Positions 53,270-64,000 of a DNA stretch of 64,000 nucleotides are shown here, piece after piece; position 1 is the stretch's first letter; each line of letters begins with the position of its first letter. Origin of the DNA: Mesostigma viride (lineage: Eukaryota; Streptophyta; Mesostigmatophyceae; Mesostigmatales; Mesostigmataceae); the NCBI GenBank assembly GCA_009746045.1, contig RPFO01000080.1, forward strand, positions 1,702,183 to 1,766,182, read 5' to 3'. The notes below the pieces were generated by a model that was not told the origin of the DNA, searched no databases, and was given only the letters and a program-made list of their open reading frames with translations. The position numbers and the translations under genes were made by a program.

Positions 53270-56200
53270 CTAAAACGGAGCCTTACTAGACCACGGAAGC
53301 CACTGGACTTCTAACGGGTTGTAATTGGGCATGTGGGTAAAGATCCTGTTTTTGCCCATGAGGTCATGAAAGATCTCAAGTGGGCTGGGCTTATCCTGGT
53401 CCGCGCCAGGGTCCCAGATTTTGTTTTGTTCATTTGCAACCATCCAGTATCGTCGCATGCCGGAGTTCCATAGGTAAATGAAGCGTGAGAGAACCCCAGC
53501 TTTGTCGAAAACTGTGCGCCTATTGAACACCACATCGTTTCGCACCGTCCAGATTGTATATAACATGCATGTGCGGAGCCATATCCACGCTTGTTGTGAA
53601 AAGGTGAGCTCAAGGCCAGGGGTGCCAGTGATGCCAAAGATAGTTGAGCGGGTAGACACCGGTATGATAGGCTCAGACGTCCAGGCTGCCCATAAACCAA
53701 TCAACCAGGTCCAAACTCCCTGGAGGTTACACCATAAAAATCGGTGTTCCACAGTTTCAGTGGGGTTGGTACATAAACATGTAGCAGGGTGCTGAAATCG
53801 CCGGTGGAGGATCTCCCCGACCCCGATGGACCGGTGCATCAAGAGGTGTTGTACGTCGGTCGCGCGGCGATCAATCAGCGGGTGGTCAGCGGCGAGGGTG
53901 ATGTTGCGGACCCAGGTGTGGCCAGGCCACTCAGTAGCGCCCCATCGTGTCCGTCCGGGGTGGAATTGATGGTTTTTATGCCAGAGCATTGTGTAGCCCC
54001 AATCTGCCGTGTACTCGTAAAGGCCTATTCAATTCTGCTGTCACCCTGATTTAGCACCCAGCCAAATTCCACTGGATCCAATGACAACATGTCCAGGCGG
54101 GTTGATCCCACATGTAGCCAAATAATAGCAGCGTCTGGAAGGTTGGGGTTGGGTTGGTATACACATGATTGTTCAAGGGACCAAGGTACAACCCGAATCC
54201 GGTGGCATAGCTGGGTGGGGAGGAACACCACTGCAGTTGTAAGTTGAGCCAGACAGCCATTGTGGCCGCTCAGCGGCGCCAGTAGTTGAAGGTGCAGGGT
54301 TCCAAGGGGGAGTTCTGCGATCACCTTCCCCGAGCATGTTGCGGTCATGCTGTATGGACAAAAGCAGCACCATTCACCAGCTTTATAGGGGGCACGGGGA
54401 GAAGTCATGAGTGTGTGCCAGCGGGGGGGTATGGCTTGTACTAGCGCGGCCCAGGCAGCATAAGTAGGCATATTGGGGACCCAGGCAGCCAGTTCGTTAT
54501 CGAGGCGGTAGCAGTCACCGTGGAGAATATACAGGTGGAGAATAGTGGTTATGTACAGGGTGGGGGGATGTTATGAAGCCTTCATAGGGGTTAGGGCCAC
54601 TTAAAGAATAGGGGTTGGCATGCAACTTCCTCACGTAGTGTGGGGAATAGTAGGCGGTCGGGTTTAATAAGTGCCATAAAGCCTTGCCATATGCGAGCCC
54701 AATACCAAGGAAGACCTCTGGTGAGCTTCGGGGAGGGGAGGCGAGCAGTAAGCAGTGCGGCTCCAGAGTGCCAGGAAATACCATTGGAGTGATGAGTAAG
54801 ACGTGAGAGGGTTACACGTGCCAGAAGACATCCAGGGTGTGTGTTGACACCAATGTGGGCAGAGATAACTTGTTTGGCATACATGTAGACCATAAACGCC
54901 ATTGCATATTGTGTAAGCCTAGTCCTCCAAGAGGCCACGGCATAAAAGACATTGACTCTCTGATCCATCCGTGTACCTGGCGGCTGAGATCGCTCGATTT
55001 TTTCCAAACAAAGTTATGCCCCAGTCGTTGAATAAGAGACACGGTGTGTTCATCCGGTGGGTGGGCCTGACCGAAGTACAGCAGCTTGGAGAACAGCAGC
55101 TGGTTCGTGACGAGGACCTTGCCCCGGAGGCTGAGGCGGTGTACGCCAGCCCAGCGGTTGGCCACCTGTTGTACACCAGTAAGTTTGCCCAGTTGTTGTG
55201 ATTCGTCGTATAAAAAGGTTTTGACTTCCAATAACCTCCCTTCGGCTGTCCGACCGATAGGGCAGTTATGCAAAAGGTGGTATCCTCCTGGCGGGACCCA
55301 TGTCACCGCCAGGTTAGTAGGTTGGAGAGTCGGGTTGGTTGTTCTGCCAATATGCAAGCCCGTGGACTTTTGCACGTTGCAGCGTTGTTGGGAGGCGGTA
55401 CAGTATGTAGATATATTGTCAAGCACAGCATCAACATCACGCAGGGTGGTGCAAATGTTAGTAGTGTCATCGGCGTAAGCAGTTTGAAACAGACCACGTG
55501 TGTGGTGAGGGAGGGGGTAGCCTTGAATACGGCTGTCCTGTTGATGAAGAAAGAAGAGGCCAGCGTGAGCGAGCAGAAAGAGAAGGGGAGAGAGACAGTC
55601 GCCTTGTGGGAGAGAGCGTGTGCTATGGCCTATTTGGGATTTATGTCCATTAATTAGTAGGTGCCAAGTGAGGGATTTGATCATGCCTAGACTGACCTTA
55701 ATAAGTTTAGGTCCAAATCCAAGCCCGTGTAGTATAGCCTCGAGGTATTTCCAACATATGCGGTCGAATGCCTTTTCAAAATCCCAAAATAAAATAAGAC
55801 CTATAATATTGTTGCGCCATGCGTCATCAACAATGTCCATGATCATGGTGATGCTGTCGCTGATGTGTAGGTTGGACCTGAATCCAACTTGTTCCGGGCC
55901 GATCAGATTATCTAGTACACTATAGAAACGGCGTTGCAAGAGTTTGCTGGCTAGTTTGTAAGGGACTGTGAGCATGCGAATGGGTCTATAATTTTTCCAA
56001 CTTGTTTTATCCCCTTTTTTGTGTAAGAGGATGAGGATTGTTTCCGACCACTGGCCCACAACAGTTTCGGTGTTCCAGATTTCCAGGATGCATTGGTATA
56101 GATCCCTGCCTATGAGGGGCCAGAACGTTTTAAAAAACTCTACTGGAAGGCCATCTGCACCAGGTGCGCTACCGGTTTTGAGATGTTGGAGTGCTAGAGA

Positions 56201-57628
56201 TGTTTCTTCCATAGTGGGGCTGGCGTCTAGTAGAGCTTGTTGTGACGGAGAGAGGCGGTGGGAATAGCATCGAGGATTTTTTGTGTGGCTGTATTTGCAG
56301 AGGGGTCGGGTTCTGTCCGGAACAGGGTGGAGAAAAAAGCATGTCCAGATTGTAGGATGTCTTGAGGGGTGGTATGGGTGCCAGTCTCGTCTGTAATTTC
56401 AGTGATGGTGGTTTGTGAGCGCGGGGGTGGGATAAATGCAAAGAATTCCTTATTCATTCGTTCACCCTTGACATGCCACCATGTATTTTCCACATCTAGG
56501 GCTTCTGCGTGGCGTTCAAGGCGTAGCTTATCCATCTCAGTCTGGCACAATTGCAGTCGTGTTAACTCGTGCGGGGCTAGGCGGGGTTTGGATTGCAACA
56601 TAGTAATAACTCGTTTGTAGTAATTGTAGTCTTTGCCTTTTATGCGGCGTTGTTCTAGATCGTAGGCCTTAGAGGAGTCAAGGATGTGCGAGAGGCATGC
56701 TTGCATCCAGAGCGTAGTGCTTGGGTAGTCTACTTGCTTGGTTTTCCAGTCCCGCCATTGTTCTCGGACTAGGGAGCGAAAGGCGGGGTCAGCCAGCAGC
56801 TTTTTATTGAGGCGAGGGACGCCTGGTCCTCTGGGGGGGCTGGAGTGATACACCATGGTGAGAAGGCAGGGTAGTGATCAGAAAAAACTGTGGAGCGTAT
56901 GACCTCTGCGTGACAAATGAGGGATGCCCAAAAGGGTGACATAAATATGTAGTCTAGACGGCTAGTGATGCGGGTGCCCTGACGAGTGGACTCGCGAGTA
57001 TGCAGATGGTCGCGAGGTTTGATAACATCCTGTAGTGAGAGGCGTGTGAGGTGGTTGGCTAACGAGGTCGTCTCAAGCCCAAGGCCATGGTCTAGGTCAA
57101 CATTAAAGTCACCCATTAGTATGACCTCATGAGATTGGTCCAGGAGGGGGGCAACCATAGCAAACAAATCATCAAAAAATTTTATACGGTCAGAGTGTTC
57201 GTTGGGGGCATATACCGATATAATATAGCCAGTCTTACCGCCCCAGGAGATGCATTGCCGGGTCCAGCGACCCTGCCATGTGTTGGGAGCAGTATCTGTG
57301 TGCTGGGCCCATGGGTGCAGTTGAACATGAGGGTGTGGCGGACGTCGATATTGTAGCAATGCAGTGCCTCCACTAGTCCCCCGTGCCCATGCCCATCTGC
57401 GTTCCATGTCTGGGGTGCGTCTTGTAAAGGATTGTAGCGCTTTGGCGTCTATTCCAGGAAATTTATGTTCTTGTAGGCCTACCCAGATTTCATGAGATGG
57501 GCCGACATAGGGTTGGTGATACTGGCTAGTTGTGCCTGGAGCGCAGATATTTTAGACTGTCCCTGGGTGCGAACACCATAAGTATTTAAACCCTGAACGT
57601 TCCAAGATATTATAGTAAGTTGACTCAT
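53270..57628 (-). pseudogene. LINE ORF2: endonuclease, reverse transcriptase, zf-RVT
   Basis: ATG at 57,628 overlaps the ORF1 stop (ATGA). The endonuclease starts TIISWNVQGLN, shifts frame near 57,520, and has YIISVYAPNEHSD, EVILMGDFNVDLD, SRLDYIFMSPF and SDHYPAFSPW, the metal and catalytic blocks of APE-type nucleases. RT (56,212-54,812) has TGSAPGADGLPVEFFK, NYRPIRMLTVPYKL, ILFWDFEKAFDRICW, SLPQGDCLSPLLF and the catalytic AYADDTTN. The C-terminal piece (53,989-53,270) has the zinc block CTNPTETVEHRFLWC of zf-RVT. Frameshifts occur near 57,520, 56,830, 56,220 and 54,800, with more beyond. It nicks target DNA and primes reverse transcription at the nick. Confidence 0.85.
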
Positions 57629-59316
57629 AAGTTAGTAGAAGGAGAGAGAATGCAGAAGGATGCGAGCGTTGGCGTACCTCTCATGCCTTGGAAGACGACG
57701 CACGCGCCCGCTTGGTTGCGTCGGCTGACAGTGGTGACCGTTGGCTGCGCCCGTTTGGCCGAGGGGTCGTCCTGCGCTGTCGCTTCCTCGAGAGAGCCAG
57801 TTGAGGAGGGCATCATGTCGAGATCATGGGGTAGGACCGGCAGCCGTGCCGCCGGATCAGACGGTGACGGCTGGTTGTGCGCTCCCGGGGGATCCACGTA
57901 GTTCGCCCCGGGGACGCGTCGGAGGATGCTCTTGAGTTGGGCCGACGTAACCCCGATGGATTTCAGTGCGTCCTCCTCTTTGGTCCAGACCAAGCGAGCC
58001 CCGGCTGTTGCGAATGTGGAGTCTCCTTCCTTGGATGTGAGGCATGGCACTAGTGTTTTCAGGATATAGATGGTGCCAGCCCTGGGGCGGTAGTTGATTG
58101 AAGCGTCTAACATGATGGACAGCCGGCGCGCGTTTCGGGAGACTTGTACAAGCGTGGCGAGCTGGTTACGTTTGAGAAAGTCCTCCGTTTCCGTCCAGAT
58201 GTCAAGTGGCCGCCCTGTCCTAGCCCCCATGGGCTTGTGCATCAACAAGCTGGGGCTGTTATCCGCAGCGACGGTGCAGAGTACCTTGTTGGGTTGATTG
58301 GCCGAGGTGATGTATGGGTAGAGGTGGCTGCCCACCGAGGCGTCCTTGGGGATGTCTAGTTGTTGCAGATCCCATTCGCCGTAGCCGCCCATGATGTAGC
58401 GGTTGATGAGCACGTACGGTGGGACCGCCTCTGGGGGCGCCGCTGGGTCCTGCTCGGTTTGCAGGCCACCGAGCCGCTGTTGCTTGGCAGCTGCAAGCCT
58501 GAGGGCCTCTGGGCACGCGTTGGATAAATGTTCACGCAAGCGCATGCAGGTGGTACATAGCAGCGGTTCCATGTTGATTTGGGTAGTCACCCGAGAGTCG
58601 GCTAGCTTAGCAATGTCGAACTCCATGATGGGGATTTGCAGAATGTCCGGTAGGCAGCGTGGCGAGGTGCCGGAATAGCCGCCGGGGCACCCCCAGATCT
58701 GCCCAGTGCCGTTCAGTCCTAGCCCTTGGTCCGGTTCGAACCGGGGCGTGTAGCTGCAGACGATGCTGTAGGCTTGGTAGGAGTTGCCACCACCCGTGCG
58801 AGGAAGGTCCTCCACCTTGTTGGGCAGGTTCAACCCGTGAAGCGATCGGTAGGGCTTAAAGATTTCATTCAGGGCCTCTTGAGTCCGGATCCAGCCAGGG
58901 ACGTTGTGCAGGGTCAAGTGGTATGTCCCCGCCAGGTCTGTATGGCGCCAATATCGTACCGGGATAAATGTTCCGCCCACGGTGACCCCAGGGTGGGAGT
59001 TAACCGTTGTGAGGGTGTCCAGGACCGCTTTGGCTGCCTCCGGAGTAAAGAAACAGATCTCAACGTTGGGGTGGCCCTTGAGACCTTGAATCACCTGGCC
59101 TGAACGCCCTGCCACGCTAGCGGCGGCTGCACGTTTATCTGCTTGAGAAAGGTTTTTGCCCTGGACCTCGAGGACGAGCATGCGTTTGCTCATATTAGCG
59201 TAGCTTGAGGCCAACACTGGAGTCCATGGTATTTTTCCCGCCGCCAGCGCTTGTAGGTCACCCTGGGGTTGTGCCAGCCGAAGGCGTTCCTCCCAGGAGG
59301 GATCGGAGTTTGCCAT
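57625..59316 (-). CDS. LINE ORF1 RNA-binding protein
   Basis: A 563-codon intact frame starting MANSDPSWEERLRLAQ. Residues ~50-150 (RMLVLEVQGKNLSQADK, VEICFFTPEAAKAVLDTL, YHLTLHNVPGWIRTQEAL) have the beta-alpha-beta spacing of RRM-like domains in plant L1 ORF1 proteins. At ~268-282 there is a CCHC-like knuckle CTTCMRLREHLSNAC. The C-terminal third is Pro/Ser-rich. It ends in TGA overlapping the ORF2 ATG, which suggests ORF2 translation by termination-reinitiation. It would coat the element RNA in a ribonucleoprotein. It is intact here while ORF2 is broken. Confidence 0.75.
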   Translation of the reverse strand: MANSDPSWEERLRLAQPQGDLQALAAGKIPWTPVLASSYANMSKRMLVLEVQGKNLSQADKRAAAASVAGRSGQVIQGLKGHPNVEICFFTPEAAKAVLDTLTTVNSHPGVTVGGTFIPVRYWRHTDLAGTYHLTLHNVPGWIRTQEALNEIFKPYRSLHGLNLPNKVEDLPRTGGGNSYQAYSIVCSYTPRFEPDQGLGLNGTGQIWGCPGGYSGTSPRCLPDILQIPIMEFDIAKLADSRVTTQINMEPLLCTTCMRLREHLSNACPEALRLAAAKQQRLGGLQTEQDPAAPPEAVPPYVLINRYIMGGYGEWDLQQLDIPKDASVGSHLYPYITSANQPNKVLCTVAADNSPSLLMHKPMGARTGRPLDIWTETEDFLKRNQLATLVQVSRNARRLSIMLDASINYRPRAGTIYILKTLVPCLTSKEGDSTFATAGARLVWTKEEDALKSIGVTSAQLKSILRRVPGANYVDPPGAHNQPSPSDPAARLPVLPHDLDMMPSSTGSLEEATAQDDPSAKRAQPTVTTVSRRNQAGACVVFQGMRGTPTLASFCILSPSTNL

Positions 59317-59884
59317 CCGGTGTAGTAGGCGGTAATCTGCAGGTATGACAACGAGGACAACAGGAGCAATAAAGAGTTAGATAGCGAAAAAAGGTGTACC
59401 ATTCCAGGGGTTATGCTGGGGGGAAGCCTGCATTGCACCATCCGTGACTGCAATGTCAGGTTGGGTCTGTATCGGGTGTCATGGTGACTTCCGGTCACCG
59501 AGTTATGCGAGAGCCTGTTCCTCCGCAGGATCGCATGGTTAAAGGTGTAAAGGGTGAGTAGAAACAGCACTACCAGGAAGCGTCAAGCTTCCTGAGCTGT
59601 TCTACTGCTATTCCAGGTCCATTTGTAGTGAGCCGTCACGCTATTCTGTATGCCTCTAGGCATCAGCCGTACTTCCTGTACGCCTTGCCAGCCGACATCA
59701 CAGATAGCGTGGCGGCTCAAGGACCAAATGAAAGTTGCTTATATGGGTATCGTTAGACGCACCTTTTCACGGCGAATCCGGCGGTATGTCGCGGGTCGCG
59801 GATGGCCGAAGCTATCGCCTGCTATCCTCTACGCCGCCATAGCCTCGCTAGTAGGCCTTTTATTACGCGCTCTAGAGCTCGGCT

Positions 59885-59909
59885 GTAGTACACTACCGAC
59901 GGAGTAAAT
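59885..59909. repeat. Target-site duplication of the LINE, right copy
   Basis: Identical 25 bp to 53,159-53,183, so the sequence upstream of 53,159 and downstream of 59,909 was once contiguous. Confidence 0.9.
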
Positions 59910-60215
59910 AACCGCGACGGGTCTTGGTTGGTAATCTACCACCTGTAGATTTGGTGCCAGTGATCCGATGCTGTAAGATACGTTTCAGTAAGTTACTTCG
60001 GGGATCTTTGCCTGTACACGGCCAGATGGATAATTATATTGTAATGGAGAAGTGGGAGAACGTGCGTGTCTATTAGCAAATGCAGCGAAATATAAAAATG
60101 TAGTTATCAGCCTTTTTCGCCTATTCAGCAGTTGTCGTTGTCGGCCGTTGTCAGTAAGCGGCTATAGATTATGTGTGCTGGGGCCGGTGAAAAGACGCTA
60201 GCAAAGTTCGTCTGA
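59910..60215. other. Host upstream sequence of the candidate gene
   Basis: No coding signal. An AT-rich AAATATAAAAATG stretch at 60,087-60,100 could hold a TATA-like promoter ~125 bp before the candidate start. Confidence 0.3.
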
Positions 60216-61080
60216 ATGGCGTCCAATAGAGGGGATTTTATTCTTAGTGGATTGTTGGACGAGGAGAAGGCGAGGTTGCTGGCGGAGAATGCGAAAGAGC
60301 AGAGGAAAGCAGCGGAAGCCGTGCGTGGAAGATGAGGTAACGGGATGGAGTGTGGGCCCTGGCTTCTGGTTATGAAATGATGGCGGTTGCAGGCCAGCCG
60401 TGCTCGCTGGTAATGGGTGCGTGGTGTTGAAATCCAAGTTCTGCGCTTATTCTGTTCTTTGGTCAATGATTGAAGGGATGTCGCCTTGTTTTATTTTTGT
60501 GCATCTGCGTCCCGTCGTGACTGCCTCGTCATGGACGCCCAGGCGTAGAAGTTCGAACGAGGGAATGATTTTTCAAACGCCTGGATATGTTATGATAGTA
60601 CGAATAAATGGTAATGGGTAGAGGCGGCCAAAATTTTGTTGGAAGTGTGCCAACGCCGCTCATACGACTTGAACAACCCTAGGTATCTTAGGAAAAGGAA
60701 GCACGGATACGTCGGAGTGGAGGAAGAGGAAGACGATGACGATGGTGAAGACGGAGAGGTTTACAATGGAGGCCTTGAGAATGGGGAGACATTGAAGCAG
60801 GAGAGCAGGCTAGCGGTGAGTGGCCCGTCATGAATTACATTGTGGTTGCAGTTGTTAGCGAGGTGTGTTGATTGCTTCTTGCCGCGGGTAATCGCTAGCG
60901 TGCATAACCTTCTTTTTTCAACAGGTGTTCTGGTGCATTGACTGCCGCAAAGCAATTAATGGGACTGATTATGCATGTGCCTATCATGCCGTTTGGGAAT
61001 CATACTGTCATTGCCAACATTTCGTGTTTAGAAGGCGCGCCTTCAGAAGCATAATCAGCACCGCACGAACCAGGTGCTGA
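60216..61080 (+). CDS. Candidate spliced host gene (three phase-0 exons, Cys-rich), incomplete
   Basis: Exon 1 (60,216-60,320) encodes MASNRGDFILSGLLDEEKAR and an Ala/Lys/Glu helix, ending before GTGCGT. Exon 2 (60,624-60,815) follows TAGAG. It encodes ILLEVCQRRSYDLNNPRYL, then an acidic run (EEEEDDDDGEDGE), and ends before GTGAGT. Exon 3 starts at 60,925 after a polypyrimidine tract and ACAG and encodes FWCIDCRKAINGTDYACAY and ESYCHCQHF. All three junctions are phase 0 and keep one frame over ~150 codons, which chance does not easily explain. The Cys/His pairs suggest a zinc-binding domain. The 3' part is uncertain: a further exon may lie at ~61,198-61,401 (HGAAQAVNAASIAAVQPV). No family recognised. 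Confidence 0.4.
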
Positions 61081-61401
61081 AGGCGTGCTTGGAGAGGAAG
61101 GGGTATAAAGTGCGCATGACCGCATCGAAGAAGAAGAAGCAGCAGGTCCGAATCGGGCAAGACCATGATAACCGAGCCAGCATTGGCTTTCGTGCATGCA
61201 GTACATGGTGCGGCGCAGGCAGTGAATGCTGCATCGATTGCAGCGGTGCAGCCTGTGGCCATGGCGGTGCAGGGCGCGGGTCCTGATGTGTGGGCGTTGG
61301 CGAAGCAGATTCACGATGCTGTCATGGCCACGTTGTCAAGCCAAAGAATGGGTGTTGGTTCCAGTCAGGTGCCTCGCCCGGAGGAAGCTTTTCTGCTGTA
61401 A

Positions 61402-62487
61402 GCAGAGGTGCGGCATCAAGCATTTGCAATCGCCATGAGAGCAGTGGAGATGTCTGCGGGATTGGGAGATCGGCAGACAATTGCAGGAGGACATTGTGCG
61501 GTACGCTTGTAGGGTGGGAGCTGTGTTGTTCCGCTGCTAATGGACATGTGCCCCTGTAACCTCTTCCAGGCTACTATCTGCTATCCACCTCTTCAGGCTT
61601 GAAAAGTAAATTGCTGTACGGTTCACGATTGGCATGGCTTGACATGCACGCGTCCTTGACTGTGGTCTGCATGGGTTTGGGGTTTAGCGGTTTACATCAG
61701 ACTCTGCTGTGTATCTGCTTAATCAGCCGACGTGTCACATGGGGACAGCAACGGCGCTGGGATGCAGCCCGGTGTGAATGCGAGTAAGGTACGCGCTGTC
61801 ATGCATGGCGGATGGGGCGTGGAAGCCACGACCCACGTTTTTGTGTGTGCACGGGGGGCTAGGGGGCAAGTCATTGTGTTGCTGCCATCCATATGGCCAT
61901 GGATATGCGGGAAGCTTTCCCTGTACATACCCATACTTAATGATGCATGGACTGGTTGTGACAGCCAAGGGGTTAGCTGTCGTGGGTTTGCTGAGTGATC
62001 ATGGCAGTCTGCTAGGCTGGTGCTAGAACAGCCATAGCGCGGTTACTGCTATGTCTTGCCCGTGCTAACTGATGCTGCAGCCATGCGTGGAGCGCGAATC
62101 GTCCCGTGAGGAGAAGGAGGAGGCGGGGCCGGTGCACCCATGGGCAGGGCCGGAGAAGAAGGACGCGGAGCACCCAGTGTGGGAGAAGGAGAAGGCGGGG
62201 AAGCACTGAAGCTCCACCCCATGTCAGGCCTCTAGTATAGGTGCCAGTTAACTAAACCCATGCACGTGCAGGTTGTAGCTCAGACTGTATTTAAAATCAT
62301 ATGCCCCTTTTCAGGTATATGTGTAACAGTGACTCCCAACGGATATATGTTCCTAATTTATTAAATTCTTACTGAATAATTGTTGTCTTTATGAACCCAT
62401 GAAGAGCAAAGCCCGGTGGGGAGTACATCACAACGGTATGAAAGTGCCAAAAACCTACCTTATAAGCCCTGCATGGAGCAGTTTCAG
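61402..62487. other. Host sequence with no supported gene
   Basis: Short frames exist on both strands but none shows a domain or consistent splice structure. A purine-rich GGAGAAGGAGGCGGGG tract lies at 62,109-62,205. Confidence 0.4.
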
Positions 62488-63600
62488 TCCAAACATGCTA
62501 GATATTGGTAGGGAGTATGTTCAGGACACTAATAGAAGGAATTCAACTTTGCAGATTTTTCTGACCTCGTTTGGTCTATTTTTGGCATGCCTATTTTTAG
62601 CGTTTTTCCAGTTTTTAATATATAAACAAATACCTTATAATATGAAAATAAAGAGCTCCTGACCTGGCTGCTTGCAAGTAGACTGATCCTCATGAGTACC
62701 AACTAAGCACCAAATCCCATGGTCATCTGACCCCTTTTGGTGACAAACTGCCACCAAATGCTAGCAAAAACGCGTGTTTTTTGCGTTTTTCACCACATAT
62801 AGTTGCAGTTTCCATACAAGTAAGTCCAAACATGCTAGATATTGGTAGGGAGTATGTTCAGGACACTAATAGAAGGAATTCAACTTTGCAGATTTTTCTG
62901 ACCTCGGTTGGTCTATTTTTGGCATGCCTATTTTTAGCGTTTTTCCAGTTTTTAATATATAAACAAATACCTTATAATATGAAAATAAAGAGCTCCTGAC
63001 CTGGCTGCTTGCAAGTAGACTGATCCTCATGAGTACCAACTAAGCACCAAATCCCATGGTCATCTGACCCCTTTTGGTGACAAACTGCCACCAAATGCTA
63101 GCAAAAACGCGTGTTTTTTGCGTTTTTCACCACATATAGTTGCAGTTTCCATACAAGACGTGCTCAATTGAGGCGGGAAATTTACATGCGTGCTAAACAT
63201 CAGTAGCGTAGACCATGCACAAGAATTCAGGTCCATAACATTTCATTTGTTGACAATTTGCTTGAAAATGCTAGCAAAAACGCGTGTTTTTCGCCTTTTT
63301 CACCACAACTCCTTGCATTTTCCATTTACTGTGTGCCCAGTTGAGGCTGAAAATTTGCATGCATGCTAAACATTGCTATTTTAGACAATGAACGAAAATC
63401 CAGGTCAATCCAGTGTCATTTGATGGTAGCTTATCAGCAAATGTTACAAAAAAAACGAGATTTTCGCCTTTTTCTCCACAATTCATTGCAGTTTTCATAT
63501 AAGATGTGCTCAGTTGAGGCTGGAAATTTGCATGCATGCTTAACATTACAATTTTAGACAGTGCATGAAAATTCAGGTCAAGCAGGTGTCATTTGGTTGA
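62488..63600 (+). repeat. 337-bp direct duplication embedded in a degenerate ~170-bp satellite
   Basis: TCCAAACATGCTAGATATTG starts units at 62,488 and 62,825 (period 337), nearly identical over at least 330 bp. From ~62,757 on, the motif GCTAGCAAAAACGCGTGTTTTT-GC-TTTTTCACCACA recurs, with GTGCTCAGTTGAGGC-GGAAATTTGCATGCATGCT ~60 bp later at ~63,163, 63,332 and 63,504, a period of ~170 bp. The repeated short ORF (FLTSFGLFLACLFLAFFQF) is part of the duplication and not good evidence of a gene. Confidence 0.8.
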
Positions 63601-64000
63601 GTAATACATCCAACACATGCCAGTTTCGCTTCTAAAGCGCTCACGGATTGAGCAGCCCTCCATAGTAAAATATGGTCAACTCCCATTTATACGGTTTGGT
63701 AACTATAAAACCTTTCATCCATGATGCAATACAACTTTGTGACATGTGCATAAACAATAATTTATTCATATAAACATGGGCTGGACCCAGCTGGCTACAT
63801 GCCCAAGTGGCCACGCTGAGGCGGTTCCAATGGAGGGGCTTGCTGAAAATAACATTGGCAGCTGCCACACGGGCTAGAAAGATTATTCTACACCCACAGC
63901 ATGCACAGTAGTCCTAAACCCTGCCTGGATATGCAACAATCATCGCATACCAGCCATGAGGGTTGACTGTCACTCGGCCGGTGGCATGGCGGCGATGCGT
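63601..64000. other. Host sequence, nothing recognised
   Basis: Non-repetitive. A 75-codon minus-strand frame (63,868-63,641) has no recognisable features. Confidence 0.4.

Larger units (their letters stand above)
53184..59884 (-). mobile_element. Full-length LINE (non-LTR retrotransposon), 6.7 kb
   Basis: Flanked by a perfect 25-bp duplication, the element reads on the minus strand: 5' end at 59,884, ORF1 (59,316-57,625), ORF2 with endonuclease, RT and zf-RVT (57,628 to ~53,270), and a short A tail (T6 at 53,184-53,189 on the plus strand). Two-ORF layout, AP-type endonuclease and long duplications are typical of L1-like LINEs. The long perfect duplication indicates recent insertion, yet ORF2 has several frameshifts. 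Confidence 0.9.

Overview
The window looks like nuclear DNA of a protist or alga, probably of the green lineage. Evidence for this: plant-type telomeric repeats (TTTAGGG) at about 10.3 kb, an initiator-tRNA-Met-type primer-binding site in an LTR retrotransposon, introns starting GTGCGT/GTGAGT in one candidate host gene, long microsatellites and several retrotransposon classes. Two blocks of compact, intron-poor, virus-like genes are embedded in it, so they are best read as decaying endogenous viral elements. The host species cannot be named from the sequence.

Layout. (1) 1-9.6 kb, viral block I, Polinton-like-virus/virophage-like in content: a fibre-like protein cut by the window edge, a coiled-coil protein, an A32/FtsK-type packaging ATPase, a tyrosine recombinase, and a large protein joining an archaeo-eukaryotic primase to a herpesvirus-origin-binding-type SF2 helicase. 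Nearly every gene carries one or more 1-nt frameshifts. (2) 9.7-22.3 kb, repeat-rich host DNA: hairpin-containing tandem repeats, a telomere-like tract, a LINE fragment, a 1.3-kb CCTCCCT array, GA and CACACG arrays, and a 661-bp composite foldback element. (3) 22,341-30,411, a complete LTR retrotransposon with nearly identical LTRs but no intact coding region. (4) 31.4-51.2 kb, viral block II, with phycodnavirus/NCLDV-flavoured genes: a giant LamG-containing fibre, small membrane proteins, a conserved NCLDV-like protein, a capping-enzyme-like nucleotidyltransferase fold, a UL52-type primase, a SLATT-domain membrane protein, a YqaJ-type nuclease and several orphans. A 6.15-kb Ty1/copia-like element (44,152-50,304) sits inside the YqaJ gene, and a 983-bp foldback element (42,298-43,280) sits inside another viral gene. 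(5) 51.2-53.2 kb, a 9-mer minisatellite and a 0.7-kb GATG array. (6) 53,184-59,884, a full-length LINE on the minus strand with a 25-bp target-site duplication. (7) 59.9-64 kb, host DNA with a candidate spliced gene and a ~170-bp degenerate satellite.

The most novel-looking system is a family of 785-bp elements (four copies: 2,194-3,764 outer, 2,327-3,111 nested, 5,407-6,191 and 36,269-37,053). They have imperfect terminal inverted repeats starting CAT, internal sub-repeats, no ORF, and a 0-1 bp target duplication. They occur only in the two viral blocks. All three independent viral insertions lie within open reading frames that become continuous again when the element is removed. Second is a pair of composite foldback elements (17,231-17,891 and 42,298-43,280). 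Their palindromic arms start AGTTAT and end ATAACT, and both carry a tRNA T-loop/B-box-like GGTTCGAATCC next to an arm.

Positions were read by eye. Database identity, exact frameshift sites and copy-to-copy percentages were not computed.
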